64,000 nucleotides of DNA from Anaeramoeba flamelloides (lineage: Eukaryota > Metamonada > Anaeramoebidae): the NCBI GenBank assembly GCA_027625915.1, contig JANTQA010000047.1:4340001-4404000 (forward strand), read 5' to 3'. Positions within the stretch are counted from its first letter, which is position 1, and the number at the start of each line of letters is the position of its first letter. The notes beneath the pieces were generated by a model. That model searched no databases and was not told the origin of the DNA. It saw only the letters and a program-made list of their open reading frames with translations. This document shows, piece by piece, positions 12,328-23,556 of this stretch. The translations under genes and the position numbers were made by a program.

Positions 12328-12996
12328 TATTGTTTAAGGGAGGAGTTTTTAGTTCCTCTTGTTTACCCGAATTCCTAAATTGTGATTTAGAAATTTTTTT
12401 TTGGATTTCCATATACTTTTGTTTTCCACTAGGGCTAATAAAGTTATAGAATCTTTTCTGTCAATAATATTAAGAATATTATTGTTTTTTAATATATGAG
12501 ATATATTAATCTTTTTTAATTCAGATATCCAGATTTTACGATTATTTTCATAGGCTGGGCAGTTCCAGAGAAAATGATCCAAATCTTCAATGATATCTAA
12601 ATTATTTATTTTTTTTGCATAATTTACAAAATTTTGATTTATCTTCATTCATAACATAAGAGTATCTGTTTAAATAATTTGTGAATGTTCTAAGTTTTAA
12701 GATTGGGGTAGAGCCTTTCCATTTTAAATATCTTTGTTGTTTGTTAATATTTCCTTGAATACTAACGATTTTTAGATATTTTCATACTTTCCAACTTGGG
12801 CTATTCTTTAATTGATTAATTCGATATTTGTCTAATTCTAATTCCAAATCTTTTAATGTTTTTGATTTCCAGTTAATATTTTCAACTTCTTTTTCTCTAA
12901 ATGGCAGAAGTTTAATTAGTTTTTCGAATCCTAAAAAATTTAATTTTTGAATTAATTTATATTTTCTCTTATATATCGTTAAAAAAAAACATTTTT
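12285..12996 (-). mobile_element. 5'-truncated LINE (non-LTR retrotransposon) 3' end
   Basis: A 29-base T run at 12297-12325 is the poly(A) tail of a minus-strand element. The 17-base word TAAAAAAAAACATTTTT flanks it on both sides (12285-12301 and 12980-12996), a target-site duplication. The remaining frame (minus, 12349-12648, preceded by a disrupted stretch to about 12970) contains EDLDHFLWNCPAYENNRKIW, the Cys/His 'DHFL-x-CP' motif common at the C terminus of LINE ORF2 proteins, preceded by LKLRTFTNYLNR-like sequence. The same protein words occur in the LINE at 44.9-46.6 kb (TFTNRLNR, ENIDHFL), so the two belong to one family. Only about 680 bases of the 3' end were inserted; the copy cannot be functional. 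Confidence 0.85.
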
Positions 12997-13339
12997 ATGA
13001 AGAATACAACAATTTTTTAAAAGTTATTTTCCACATCCCTTTTAAACTCTCAAAATAAATATCATACATTAATTCCAATACTTTTTGAATTCTATTATTT
13101 TTTAATAAAAAACATAACTCGTTAAATTCGATCTAGAGAAAATTCTCATTTCTTCTTTCCTCAGTCTCTTCCCTTTTTAATACTAAGAGACTTTTCCAAA
13201 CAACTCAGCCAGTTATATGAAAAAAAAAAACAAATTTGAAAAATTCGACAATACTCTAAATGATTAGAATATTATTAAACTAAGTACTTTTTTCTGGAAA
13301 TAACCAATATAAATATTCCTAGCAAAATAGTTATTTTTA
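12997..13339. other. Intergenic, no feature seen
   Basis: Short AT-rich spacer between the LINE fragment and the R3 copy C. Nothing recognisable. Confidence 0.45.
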
Positions 13340-13880
13340 ATCATTTTTTTTTTGTTTAGGTTTCAAAAAAAATATCTTTCTTAAATTTGTGGTGAAATGT
13401 ACATTACTCACGAAAAAATTCTAATTTTTTTCAAAAAATAAAATAATAAGGTAAAAAGATTTTTTTGACAAATTAATATTTCCACAAATTTTGAAAATAT
13501 ATTGATAATACAATTAGAATCATAAAAAGGAAACTAAACTAAATAGTCTTTTAGGTTTTTATACGTCGAAGAATTGGGTTAATCTTGAAATTTCAAAAAA
13601 TTATAAAATAGTTTTTTGTCAAGTTTCTGAAATATGAATTATTAAATACCAGAAATACTCTTATTTTAGAGTTTCAATCTGTAGATTTTGAAAAAAGAAA
13701 AAAAATTTCAAAATTACAATTTTTAATTGTGATCCTTTAGTACAAAATTTCATAATTTATTGTTCAATAATCTTTTTAATAGATTTTTTCGAGTCATTTG
13801 GGCATGTCGAGCATTAATATGATTTACCCTCAATTATAACATACTTTGATTATAGACAAATCTAGGGTGAATCCAATGCC
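13340..13880. mobile_element. R3 element copy C (5'-truncated)
   Basis: Same orientation as copy A. It aligns from the GAAATGTACATTACTCACGA word through GTCTTTTAGGTTTTTATAC, TTAAATACCAGAAATACTC, TTTTTAATTGTGATCCTTTA and ATAACATACTTTGATTATAGAC. The first 200 or so bases of the element are missing and the right terminus (GGTGAATCC) is degraded. Confidence 0.65.
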
Positions 13881-14139
13881 AAAAATGAGATTATTTGTTT
13901 TTCATTTTTTATTTTTTTACAATTGCCATCTGAATTGTTTTTGTTTTCGATTACTCATCTATCTCAATTATTAATTTTAATTCTTTTTTCATTTTGATTC
14001 AATTAATAAATAAGTATAATAAAAAAGTTAATAAAAAAATTTGATCTCAAAAATAATAAAATAAAAAATTTTTTTTTAATAATTTATATTATTTTTTAAA
14101 TACACCATCTCGGATATTATTTTGACAAACTGTTGAATC

Positions 14140-16838
14140 TTAAAAATATGTGCCTTGATAAACTTGTGAATCCTTAGTGATTTCAAGAAAAACTTCTTCT
14201 AAAGTAGTTTGAGAAATACCCCAATCTAAAATACCAACTTTTTCTTTTTCTTCTTCCATTATTTGGAATATATCTGAAAGTACAACTTCATCCTTGGGTA
14301 TTTCGTAATTAGTTGTTCCAGCTAAAGAATTTAATATTGTAGCATTTGGAAACAATCTATTAACAAATAGCTCGACTCTATTTTGGTGCTTTTCATAGCA
14401 ATGAACCATGAATTTAAATCCCTTTCCTGATCGTAATTTCAATTCTTGTGTTTCGCCAATTGTTCTCAGCATCCCATTTGCCATAATACCTATTCTGTCG
14501 CATAATGAATCTGCTTCTTCCATAGAGTGTGTTGTCAAAATGATTGATCGATCTTTTCGAGCTTTTCTAATTACATTCCAAACTTGTCGTTTACTTGCAG
14601 GATCTAAGCCGGTTGTAGGCTCATCGAGGAAAATTACCTATTTTATTTTTTAAAATTAAATAAATTGAAAAGAATTAGAAAGTTGTAATATTAGAAATAT
14701 CATACATAAATATGATTGAATAATAAATAAATTTTAGTACAAAAAAGGGAAAAAAAAAAAAAAAAAATACAGACAAAATTATTAAAAAAAAAGAAATTAA
14801 AAAAAATGCAAACTTTTGGATTTATAATTAAAGCGCAGGCAACTGAGATTCTTCTTTTCATACCACCAGAATATTCTTTAATTAATTTTGTTCGATCATC
14901 ATACAAGCCGACTTCTTTTAAAATTTCGTCTACTCTATTTTTTAAATCTTCATTTTTAAAGCCATGCATTCTGGCATAAAATTCAAGAGTTTCTTCGCCT
15001 GATTGGTCGTCCCATAGGATATCATGTTGGGGGCATACAGACATTATTGAGTGTATTTCGTTCATTTGATTTGGTACATCTAATCCCCAAATTTGAGCTC
15101 TGCCAGAAGTTTGTTTGATGAGACCAGATAAAATATTTACTGTTGTTGTTTTACCTGCACCATTGGGACCTAAAACGCCAAAGCATTCATTTAATTTGAT
15201 TCCCATGGTTAAAGAGTCCACTGCTGTAACATCTGGGTTACCATCTTTCCCCTTATAAGTTTTTGATAAATTACAAATTTTTATTGGATCATCGGAATTT
15301 ATTACTCTAACACGTTCCTGTTGTACGTCCTGTGGGATATTAAATCCTCTAGGATCGTTTCCAAGTATCCAATCATTATTCTTACCATTTTGATCTTTCT
15401 CATTCTTATTATTTTCTTTGCTGTCATTATTTTCATCACTTTTTTCGTTTTCGTCATTATCATCTGAAGAACTACTTGAATTCAAGTTTTTTGTTTCAAG
15501 ATCAATATTTTCAAAATCATTACCAAATTGGTTGCTTATTTTATTTTTTTTTTTCTTCCTTGAATTAAAATGATATCTTGATCGTTTTTTGTTTTTCTTA
15601 GAATTCTTCTTTTTTTTAAAACAATTCAAAAAAAAGAAAGGATTTTTGTGAGAGCTTGAAACAGAAAAAAGAATTCTTATATAGGACGCCAGAATTAAAT
15701 AAATTACTGAATCCAATAAGAGCATTAAATAAACAACATAGAGGCTTCTCATACCATCACCATAAATATCGGATAGCTCCAAGCCTGGCTCACCAATGCC
15801 GCCATGGTCGGATAAGATCTTGTTTCCGTTGTAGAGCGCAATTGAAGGTATTAATTGCGCCCAGAAAATATCGAATCCTGATTTATTGATTAAAACTTCT
15901 TCCCATAGAATGGAGGTGCTGATCCCGATAATGATGACCGAAAAGTAACCAACAACCGATGCAGTTCGCACCCTTTTAAAAAAGGAAGCCAAGAAAAAGG
16001 CAAATGATACCATTGCGAACCCCCAGCAAACAAATAATAGGAAATGCGTGATAAATAAATTCTGGGTGAAATATCGAAACTGTAATGCATAGCCTGCAAT
16101 ATAAAACAGAATTATTAAAAAAAGGTATAGGCAATAATTAAATATGAAATTGACAATCCAATATATCTTCATCTTCAATCCGAACATGACCATAATGTCA
16201 ATTAGTTTGTGCTCCTTTTCATAAACAATGATGATTAAAAACACGGGCAGCAAAAAATGTAATAAAAATGTAAAATAAAACGGTTGCACAATGGCGACAA
16301 TATCAACTTGATTAACACCCTGCAAGGTTGGAAAATTTTTTAATCCTATTCTAATGTCTGGCCCTGTCAGATTGTAACCATAATTATTTCGGAGATTGTT
16401 TGGTTTCCCTGAATCCATCCATAATTTGTTGAAGCTTGAACGGTGAATTAAATTGATCATTGTCGGTAAAAACATTGTTTGCCCCCTTTCACCAGTTCTT
16501 CTCGTTAGTCCAGGCATCATATTATAACTACTCGAATTATAAAACGCCACAAACGACACCTCATTAGTTTGCGACCTTCCAGTCAAATTATGCTTAATGA
16601 TTTCATAAGCACCATTCGAATAAAATGGCGTGCTGTTATACGAATTATATAATAATTCGTTCATTGCCTTTTCAGAGATTATCGGGTATAAATACGGCTT
16701 GATTGTCCGCTTTTTCGTCACAGGCCATCTGTACGCTACATCTATGTTTAAAAACCTCGCTTGAAAATCAAAATAAAAGGAAAGTGTGTTCGTTTTCCCA
16801 TAAAATGGGATATATTGACTGATAATTGAACTATATGA
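14140..16838 (-). CDS. ABCA-type half-transporter, membrane domain and NBD exons
   Basis: Two joined exons: about 16838-14814 and 14637-14140, with a 176-bp GT-AG intron that splits the Walker B strand (INPK | VIFLDEPTTGLD). Upstream of 16721 the frame stays open through QYIPFYGKTNTLSFYFDF. The first part is an extracellular segment and about six membrane helices (from FYFTFLLHFLLPVFLIIIVY, with an EKEHKLIDIMVMFGL coupling helix). An S/D/N/K-rich linker of roughly 100 residues follows, then an ABC domain: Walker A GPNGAGKTT, Q-loop CPQHDILWDDQSGEE, signature YSGGMKRRIS, Walker B FLDEPTTGLD, H-loop TTHSMEEAD. A regulatory tail ends in TYF. ABCA proteins move lipids or related substrates. It is a half-transporter (one TMD, one NBD), as in Dictyostelium abcA. 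Substrate is unknown. Confidence 0.92.
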
Positions 16839-17179
16839 ATTTTTTTTTATTTTTTTTTTATTATTTTTAATAATTTAAGATTTATTGGGAATTAATAGAA
16901 TTATTTTTTAGTTTTTTGATTTATTCAAACCATTTGGGATTTTTTTGATATAAATATACTTTTGTTTCTCGTATACAATTATTAGTTTAAAATATATTTA
17001 TTTAATAATATATTTGTGATGTTGAAACAATGTTGGTTAAAAAGATTATTAAAATAGTTGTTATCATTCCATGAAGGATCACATTAATTGAAGTGATTAA
17101 TAAAAAAAATTATTCAGAATTGTTATTTGATAAAATTGTTTTTTTTTTTTTTTTTTTTTTTTTTTTTCTATTAAAAAAT

Positions 17180-18250
17180 GAGTACTAAAAGTTCAGCTGT
17201 TCGCCGTTAGGTTTTTTATAATTTTTGAAATGAACAGAAAATTTATTAAATTTTCGGTTTATTTCAAATAGTAAAAAAAAAAAAAAGCTGTTGGGTTTTC
17301 CAGAATTTAATAGAATTGAGTAAAATCTATGATTTTTCTGCATTCTTTTGAATTCTGGAAAAGTGCTTTTAGATTTTCTTGAGTTTTCTGTTTATTTGTG
17401 AAGTGTTCTAGGTTTTTTTTACTTTTTGAAATAAACAGAAAACTCAAAAAAAACTAACGAAAATCGATAGATTTAACAAATAAAACAGAAAACCTTATGG
17501 AAAAGCTAGGCACTTGATGGCACTCTACGGACACTTTCGTTAGGTTTTCCAGAATTTAAAAGAACGGAGTAAAATCAGAGATTTTGCTATATTCTTTTGA
17601 ATTATGGAAAACTGCCGTTAGGTTTTCTTGAGTTTTCTGTTTATTTGAAAAGTCAATAGTTTTTTCGAAACAAAAACAAAAAGTAAACCTAGGACACCAT
17701 AGTTAGGTTTTTTTAATTTGAAAGACTTGAGTAAAATCAAAGATTTGATTAAATTATTTAAAATTAAATAAAAATTATAGTTAGCTTTTAAGGAATTTAA
17801 ATTTATTTGGAAAACCATCGATTTTATAAACAAAACAGAAAACCTCAAAAAAAGTTTCGTTAGGTTTTTTTTGATTTGAGAAATTTAATAGAAAATTTAT
17901 TAAATTTTCTTTTTATTTTAAAAATTAAAAAAAAAACGTAGTTGGCTTTTTCAGAATTTAAAAGAATTGAGTAAAATCTTTGTTTTTGATCAATTCTTTT
18001 GATTTAAAAAAAGTCACGAGGGTTTTCTTGAGGTTTTCTGTTTTATTTGTGAAGTGTTCTAGGTTTTTTTTGAGGTTTTCTATTTTATTTGTGAAGGGTG
18101 CCTAGGTTTTTTTTAATTTTAGAAATAAATCGAAAATTTCTGAAATTTTCCGTTTATTTCTTCAATTAAAAAAAACTCCGTTATCTTTTGAATTATGGAA
18201 AAAGTTAAGTATCCTACGGCACTCTATGGCAATTACCTAATTTGAATTAG
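17180..18250. repeat. Cluster of modular hairpin repeats inside the ABCA intron
   Basis: At least three copies of module A, an inverted repeat of TTTTCCAGAATTTAAAAGAA (TTGAGTAAAATC) against its reverse complement, lie at about 17283-17365, 17535-17610 and 17940-18015. They alternate with module B (AAATAAACAGAAAATTT facing AAATTTTC-GTTTATTTC) and the phrase TTGTGAAGTGTTCTAGG. Linkers carry CGTTAGGTTTT and GGCACTCTACGGACAC. The cluster fills most of the roughly 1.4-kb gap between the ABCA ectodomain pieces and the main exon. Confidence 0.8.
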
Positions 18251-19629
18251 AGATATTGTTAAACCAAGTGATAGCTGGACTCGGGTCAATTCTCTCAAGA
18301 ATCGGATCCGCTCCTCTAATCGAGAGAGGGATTTTGTTCAAATTCTTATTCAGATTCATTTTTCTAATGTTCTAAAAATATTCTAAACCAGTCAGATGAT
18401 TTCTTCAAAATATTAACGGTTTGTGTGAAGTATAGCCCACATTTTTGTTTAAATTAAAGATTTGTTGTGTTTTTGTAATTTTTGTAACTTTTTGAGAAAA
18501 TGATAAACAATCAGAAATTACCTCGTTATTATTGTTGAGAATGTTTAAAAAGAAATCCTGTACTTCATTAATTGGGTGACAAATTTGATTCCTATTATTC
18601 ATAAAGATTTTTTTCATCATGTTTGTTATCTGAAAAACTCAGTTTTTTTTCAAATTAAAAAAAGAAACTCGGAAATTTTTTTCGTTGGTAATTTTTTATT
18701 CCAACTTTTTATCATTGTTCTGTTCCACCTACAGGTTTACAATCGGTTAAATAGTTGATAGGTGGTGATTTTTTTTTTTGATTGTGGGAAAAGTATATTT
18801 TTTTCCAAAATGACATCTTTTAACGAGAATTTAAGTGTTTGGATTTTTTGAAAAGAGTTAATTGTATTTATCCAATGTTATTAAAACGATGAACTTGAAT
18901 TTTTCCTGTGTGTACTAAAGATTAACTGTTTAGATTTACCTGATCAATTGTTACCCCAAAATTTATCAAAAAGTTTGAGGATACTCAGAACGGCAATTAT
19001 CATAATATCAAAAAAAGAATCAGGTAAAACGTTTTTTTTAAAAAAAAGCATTTTTGTGAAAGGTTGTTTGTGATAATGCGATTATTTTTTTCAATTGGAT
19101 TGAAAAAGTTTTTGTGTATTCTTTTTTAATAATTTTTATCTTTGAAACCAAAGAATAGCAATTCTTTTTTTTTTGGTTATTTTAAGTTGAATTTTTTTTT
19201 GTTATTTGTTTTTTTTTTTTTTTTTTTTTTTTTGATAAAAACAAAAATGTCTTACTCGTATTCAAAGCTTTTTGGTGTTGAGTTATCGTTTCTGTCTTGA
19301 TTCAAATACTTGTTGACAAGTAATTGCATTAAAAAGATTAACAATACAACAATTACTGCAACAAAAGCCTGGCAAAAATTTGATTTTGTAGCTCTTTTCT
19401 GTAAACGCAAATTCTTTTTAAATAAAGCAACAAATTGATCATTTGTCTTGAGTGGCTTCGAATTTAATTCTGGTAATTTGAGGTTTGAAGACTTATCCGT
19501 TTCTTTCTTTTGTTTTAAAACTCTGTTGCGGTTAAGTATTGTTGTGATTCGTGGATTAAAATCAACATAAACGCTACTCGAGGAGCTTGTGCTACTCTCC
19601 TCACTTAACGACAAACCATCAGATAACAT
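18237..19629 (-). CDS. ABCA half-transporter, 5' exons (N terminus)
   Basis: The first exon runs from the ATG at 19629 to a GTAAGA donor just below 19256. It encodes an S-rich cytosolic N terminus, then QFVALFKKNLRLQKRATKSN and the first membrane helix AFVAVIVVLLIFLMQLLVN, which is the standard start of ABCA proteins. Further coding-like pieces lie downstream on the same strand: 18629-18433 after a TTTTTCAG acceptor (MMKKIFMNNRNQICHP and onward), and about 18365-18238 (KIPLSIRGADPILERI, then DPSPAITWFNN), probably ectodomain. A small piece ending SPPINYLTDCKP before a GTAGGT donor (about 18740) may be another. Exon 1 ends in phase 2 and the 18629 piece needs phase 0, so at least one exon or boundary is unresolved. 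The link to the main exons rests on domain order and strand. Confidence 0.65.
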
Positions 19630-20188
19630 TCTAATTTGAGAGGAGAAAATTAAAAAAAAATAATTTGGACTTTCCAGGTATATTCCTCAAATGATTTTCG
19701 AAAGTACCTTTAACGTTAGGGCTTGAAAACGAAAAAGTAATTTTCGTTGATTGGTATTATCATTGTTTCTAATTTCACAAGATAACATTTTTTTCTATTT
19801 CAGTTAGAACATTTATTAAATTGAAAAAATTCTAGAAGAATGGTTAAATATTTCAAGGGTTGACAAAGAATTACTTTTATTGTACAAAATGGAACAATTA
19901 ACATTATTATAAATCAAGGCCTCTATATTTTTCTTGAATAAAAAGATTGCCTTTCTCACTTTTCTTTCGTTCAAGAATCAAAACTAAACTTGTGAACCTT
20001 TTTTTTATTGACAGTATTGAGAAAATAAATGTAGTTTTTTGGAATATTTTCTTTGGAATAAACTGTTTGTTTGGCATTTTTGTCCATTGCTGTAAATGTT
20101 TTTTTAATTTGTTCTACTTTTGAAAGTAACATCAATAACTTGTGAACCTTTGATCAATTTTGGTTTTTTGTAAATGATTTAAAACCTT
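19630..20188. other. Intergenic, ABCA promoter side
   Basis: AT-rich sequence upstream of the ABCA start. No motif or gene recognised. Confidence 0.45.
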
Positions 20189-20943
20189 TTAAGGGATTAG
20201 CGTCACCATAGATTTCTCTATAATCAAAGTATGTTATTATTGGGTGTAAATGGTATTAGTGAACCATGGCTCGAATAGCTCTAAAAAATCTATTATAAAT
20301 CTTATTGCATAATAAATTATTACATTTTTTACTAATGATCACAATTAAAAAATTTCGTTTTGAAAAATTTTTTGTTAATTTTGTTTCCAAATCTAAAAAT
20401 AAAAACCCAAAATACAATATTATTCTGGTATTTAATAATTTAGATTTAGAACTTCTAAAATAACTATTTTTAGACTTTTTGAATTTCAAAGATTAACTCA
20501 ATAATCATTAACATAAAAGTACAAAGACTGATAAGTTTTGTTTGCTTTCGATAAGTCTACTTATAGAATCAATATATTTCCATGGTTTGAGAAATAATTT
20601 GACAAAAAACTTTATTCGTTAATTATTTAATTTTTAAAAAAAAACGAATTTTTTAGTAACTAATCTACATTTCGCCAGAAATTTAAGAAAGATATTTTAT
20701 GACTTTGTAGTCTGAATATTGATAATTCAATCTTTAAATTTATGGCGAAATGCAGATTTTATTCTGAATTTGCTGGGTTTTTTACTACTATATAGATCAT
20801 AATTAATTGATGAGATGAACTAATATTACTACTTTGCAATCGATTTTTTAGAGACACTTGAACCATGTAAAACTAATTTGGCTAAGTCCAATAACAACAT
20901 ACTTTGATCCTAGGCTTCTCCTGGGTAGACGCTAATCCCTTAA
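20189..20943. mobile_element. R3 element copy B (apparently full length, TTAA-flanked)
   Basis: The termini are TTAAGGGATTAGCGTC at the left and GACGCTAATCCCTTAA at the right. The inverted similarity continues inward for about 50-60 bases (ATCAAAGTATGTTATTATTG on the left against CAATAACAACATACTTTGAT on the right). TTAA at both edges fits a TTAA target-site duplication, as in piggyBac-like elements, but could also be part of the TIR. There is no transposase frame, so it is a non-autonomous, MITE-like element of about 755 bp. Copies A, C and D share its interior. Confidence 0.8.
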
Positions 20944-23556
20944 CGTGAAAATATTTGTTGCAAGGAACTAATAAATTTTAGTTATTTTTTTTCCAAAGGG
21001 AATAAAGGATTTATTTACAATGTTATACAATTAAACCCAATAAAAAAATTCAGAGTAGATTTAGAGTATTGGATTCTCATTTTTAAAAAAATTAATTTTT
21101 CAGTAAAAATCGCTTTGGTCTTTTATTGTTTGATTTTTGGATTATGAAAAAAAAAAAGAAAAATTTGGTAAATATTTTTATTTTGATGAAATCTTGCTAT
21201 TTATAATTTCTGATTGCTTGTAAGAAAAAAATATCAATTGAAACTTAAGTCTTATTTTAAAAATCCAATAAAAATCAATCAAATATTGAATTTATGAAGA
21301 TTAGAATAGATTTTTAATTTATTTTATATTCACAAACATCACCTTTTTGAACATTTATTAATGAAGTAATTTTTGTTTTTCAATTCTTGGAGTTTAAATA
21401 ACAAAAAGTTATTTTACAAAATCAGTTATTTGGTATTGATTTTTTTTTTATTTTTTATTTGTATTATTATTTTTTTTTTTTCTTTTTTTTTTTATAAATA
21501 TTTCAAAAAATTCAGAAATAATAATAAAACCTATTGATACTTTGATTGGGTGTGTTAATACAAACTTACTGAAACAATTAAGATTGGGCTATTAATTATT
21601 GATTAAATATAAAAATTAAAAAAAACTATTTCAGGAGGTTCTAAGATGAATTTTACAGGGTTTAAATAAATATTTTGTGAGGATTTTTTTTCTTAATGAA
21701 TAGAAGATTTTTGTCATATTTTTTTTTTTAAAACAAAAAAGAAAAAATTGATTCAAGATACTCTTTAAATAAAATAGAATATATTATTTTCAAGCATAAA
21801 ATATTGAGGGATTTTTTTTAATACTTGGAATTAAGTATTGTTTTTATTTGATATTCTATGAAAACTTAGTGTTTTTATTTTTTCAAGTATACTATGGTAC
21901 ATTTCCTTCATGGAAAATAAAGTTTTTATCATTTCCGTTAAGGCAAATAATAGAGTTTGATATAATTTACAAATATCTAATATTTTGAACCCTTCAAAAA
22001 TGATTTATTGATTTTATTTCAAGACAAGTAAACATCCTAGTTTTGCTTAATAGAAAAAATATGTAAAAGATCTTGTCTAACTTAAAGAGTTAAAAAATTG
22101 AGAGAAATTTTCTATTTTATGAACAAAAAGAGTTATAAAGTTATTAATACATGAAAATATACCATGTTTTTTAGCAATTTTAAATTACTTATAAATGAAA
22201 AATAATATATTTTCAAGTCTATAAATCATCTGTGAATATATAATTCTATTTCAAATAAAAGTACAGAAAAATTCAAGAAGTATTCAGAATTGAATCAAAT
22301 TATTAGAAGTATCTTTATAAAATCTAGGAAACTCTTTAAAATACAAAAAAAAAACCATTTGAATATTTAAAACTCCTTAAAACAAAACAATAAAAATTAA
22401 AATGAAAAAATAATTAAAATGAAAATCGCCAATAAGTAATTATCTTATTAAACATTACATTCAATAGTATTGATGATTTTGGAGGTTATTTCACTAACTT
22501 TGAAAAGGGGTTTAAATAAGAAAAAGAAATCGGAAGAGGAGAGGAAAAGGGAATATTAATAAATGTTAAAATTGTTCAAATTCTAAAAATGTTCAAATTA
22601 TTTTTTTTTGTATTGGTGAAGATTATCTCCTTCCATTTCATTGATATGAAATATTTTAAGAGTTTTTCATAGTTGTGAGTTGAAAAACAAAAAAGATTAT
22701 TTTCTGAAAAGTTGGTTAATTTCTTAAACTGAAGAAAATTTCCTCAATAATAGAAACCATCAATACTAAATATGTTCAAAATTTTATTCAAAGCCCAATT
22801 TTTACAACCATTATTTGTGGAAAATATTTCCCCTTAAAACATGTGGCACACATTCAATTCCTGTCTAATTTTTTTTTCACCACAACTCCCTGTAAAAATC
22901 ACTTTCAGACCACTCAAACTACACAAATCCACCCTAACATACTCAAACCTACCCGGTAAGGAGTTTTTATATCCCAAAAGTCAATAAATTTCAATAGAAA
23001 TAACAATTCTTGAAAAATAGAGAATTTGAACAAAATTGACAATCAATAATTTTCCCAAAATTTTCACTTTCATTTTGTTAGATAACATTTTGAAAACTTT
23101 TTTTCAGTAATCTTTTGTAATATTCTAAATCTAAAATTATATTAAAATAGAAAAGAAAAAGCTGTTTGATTTAATTTCAAAATGAAAATTATAACATTTT
23201 ATAAAAGTGTTTTGAATAAATTTAAATTAAATAATTGGGATATTTCTGAGAATTATATTCTAAAAATGTTTTTTTTTTATTAGGACTTCAAATTTAAGTT
23301 CAAAGTTGATAATTAAAATTTTAACAAAATTTTATTTATTTTGGGAAATCTATCAAATACACTACTATTTATTAATTGATCAAAAAATCAATGCAAAAAA
23401 AAAAAAAAACAAAATTAAGAACTTTTAAAAAATATGAATAAAAAGTTTTCTAATCAAAAATACACTTATTTTATTTCTTAAAAATTAAGTACAATAAACA
23501 TAATAATAATATTAATATGTATGCATATCTCGTCCGATTTATTTTACTTAATTATT
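20944..23556. other. Intergenic, no gene seen
   Basis: About 2.6 kb of AT-rich DNA with T-runs at about 21430-21495. Around 22850-22965 the plus strand turns C-rich (words such as CCACTCAAACTACACAAATC), a compositional anomaly without a recognised feature. Confidence 0.5.
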
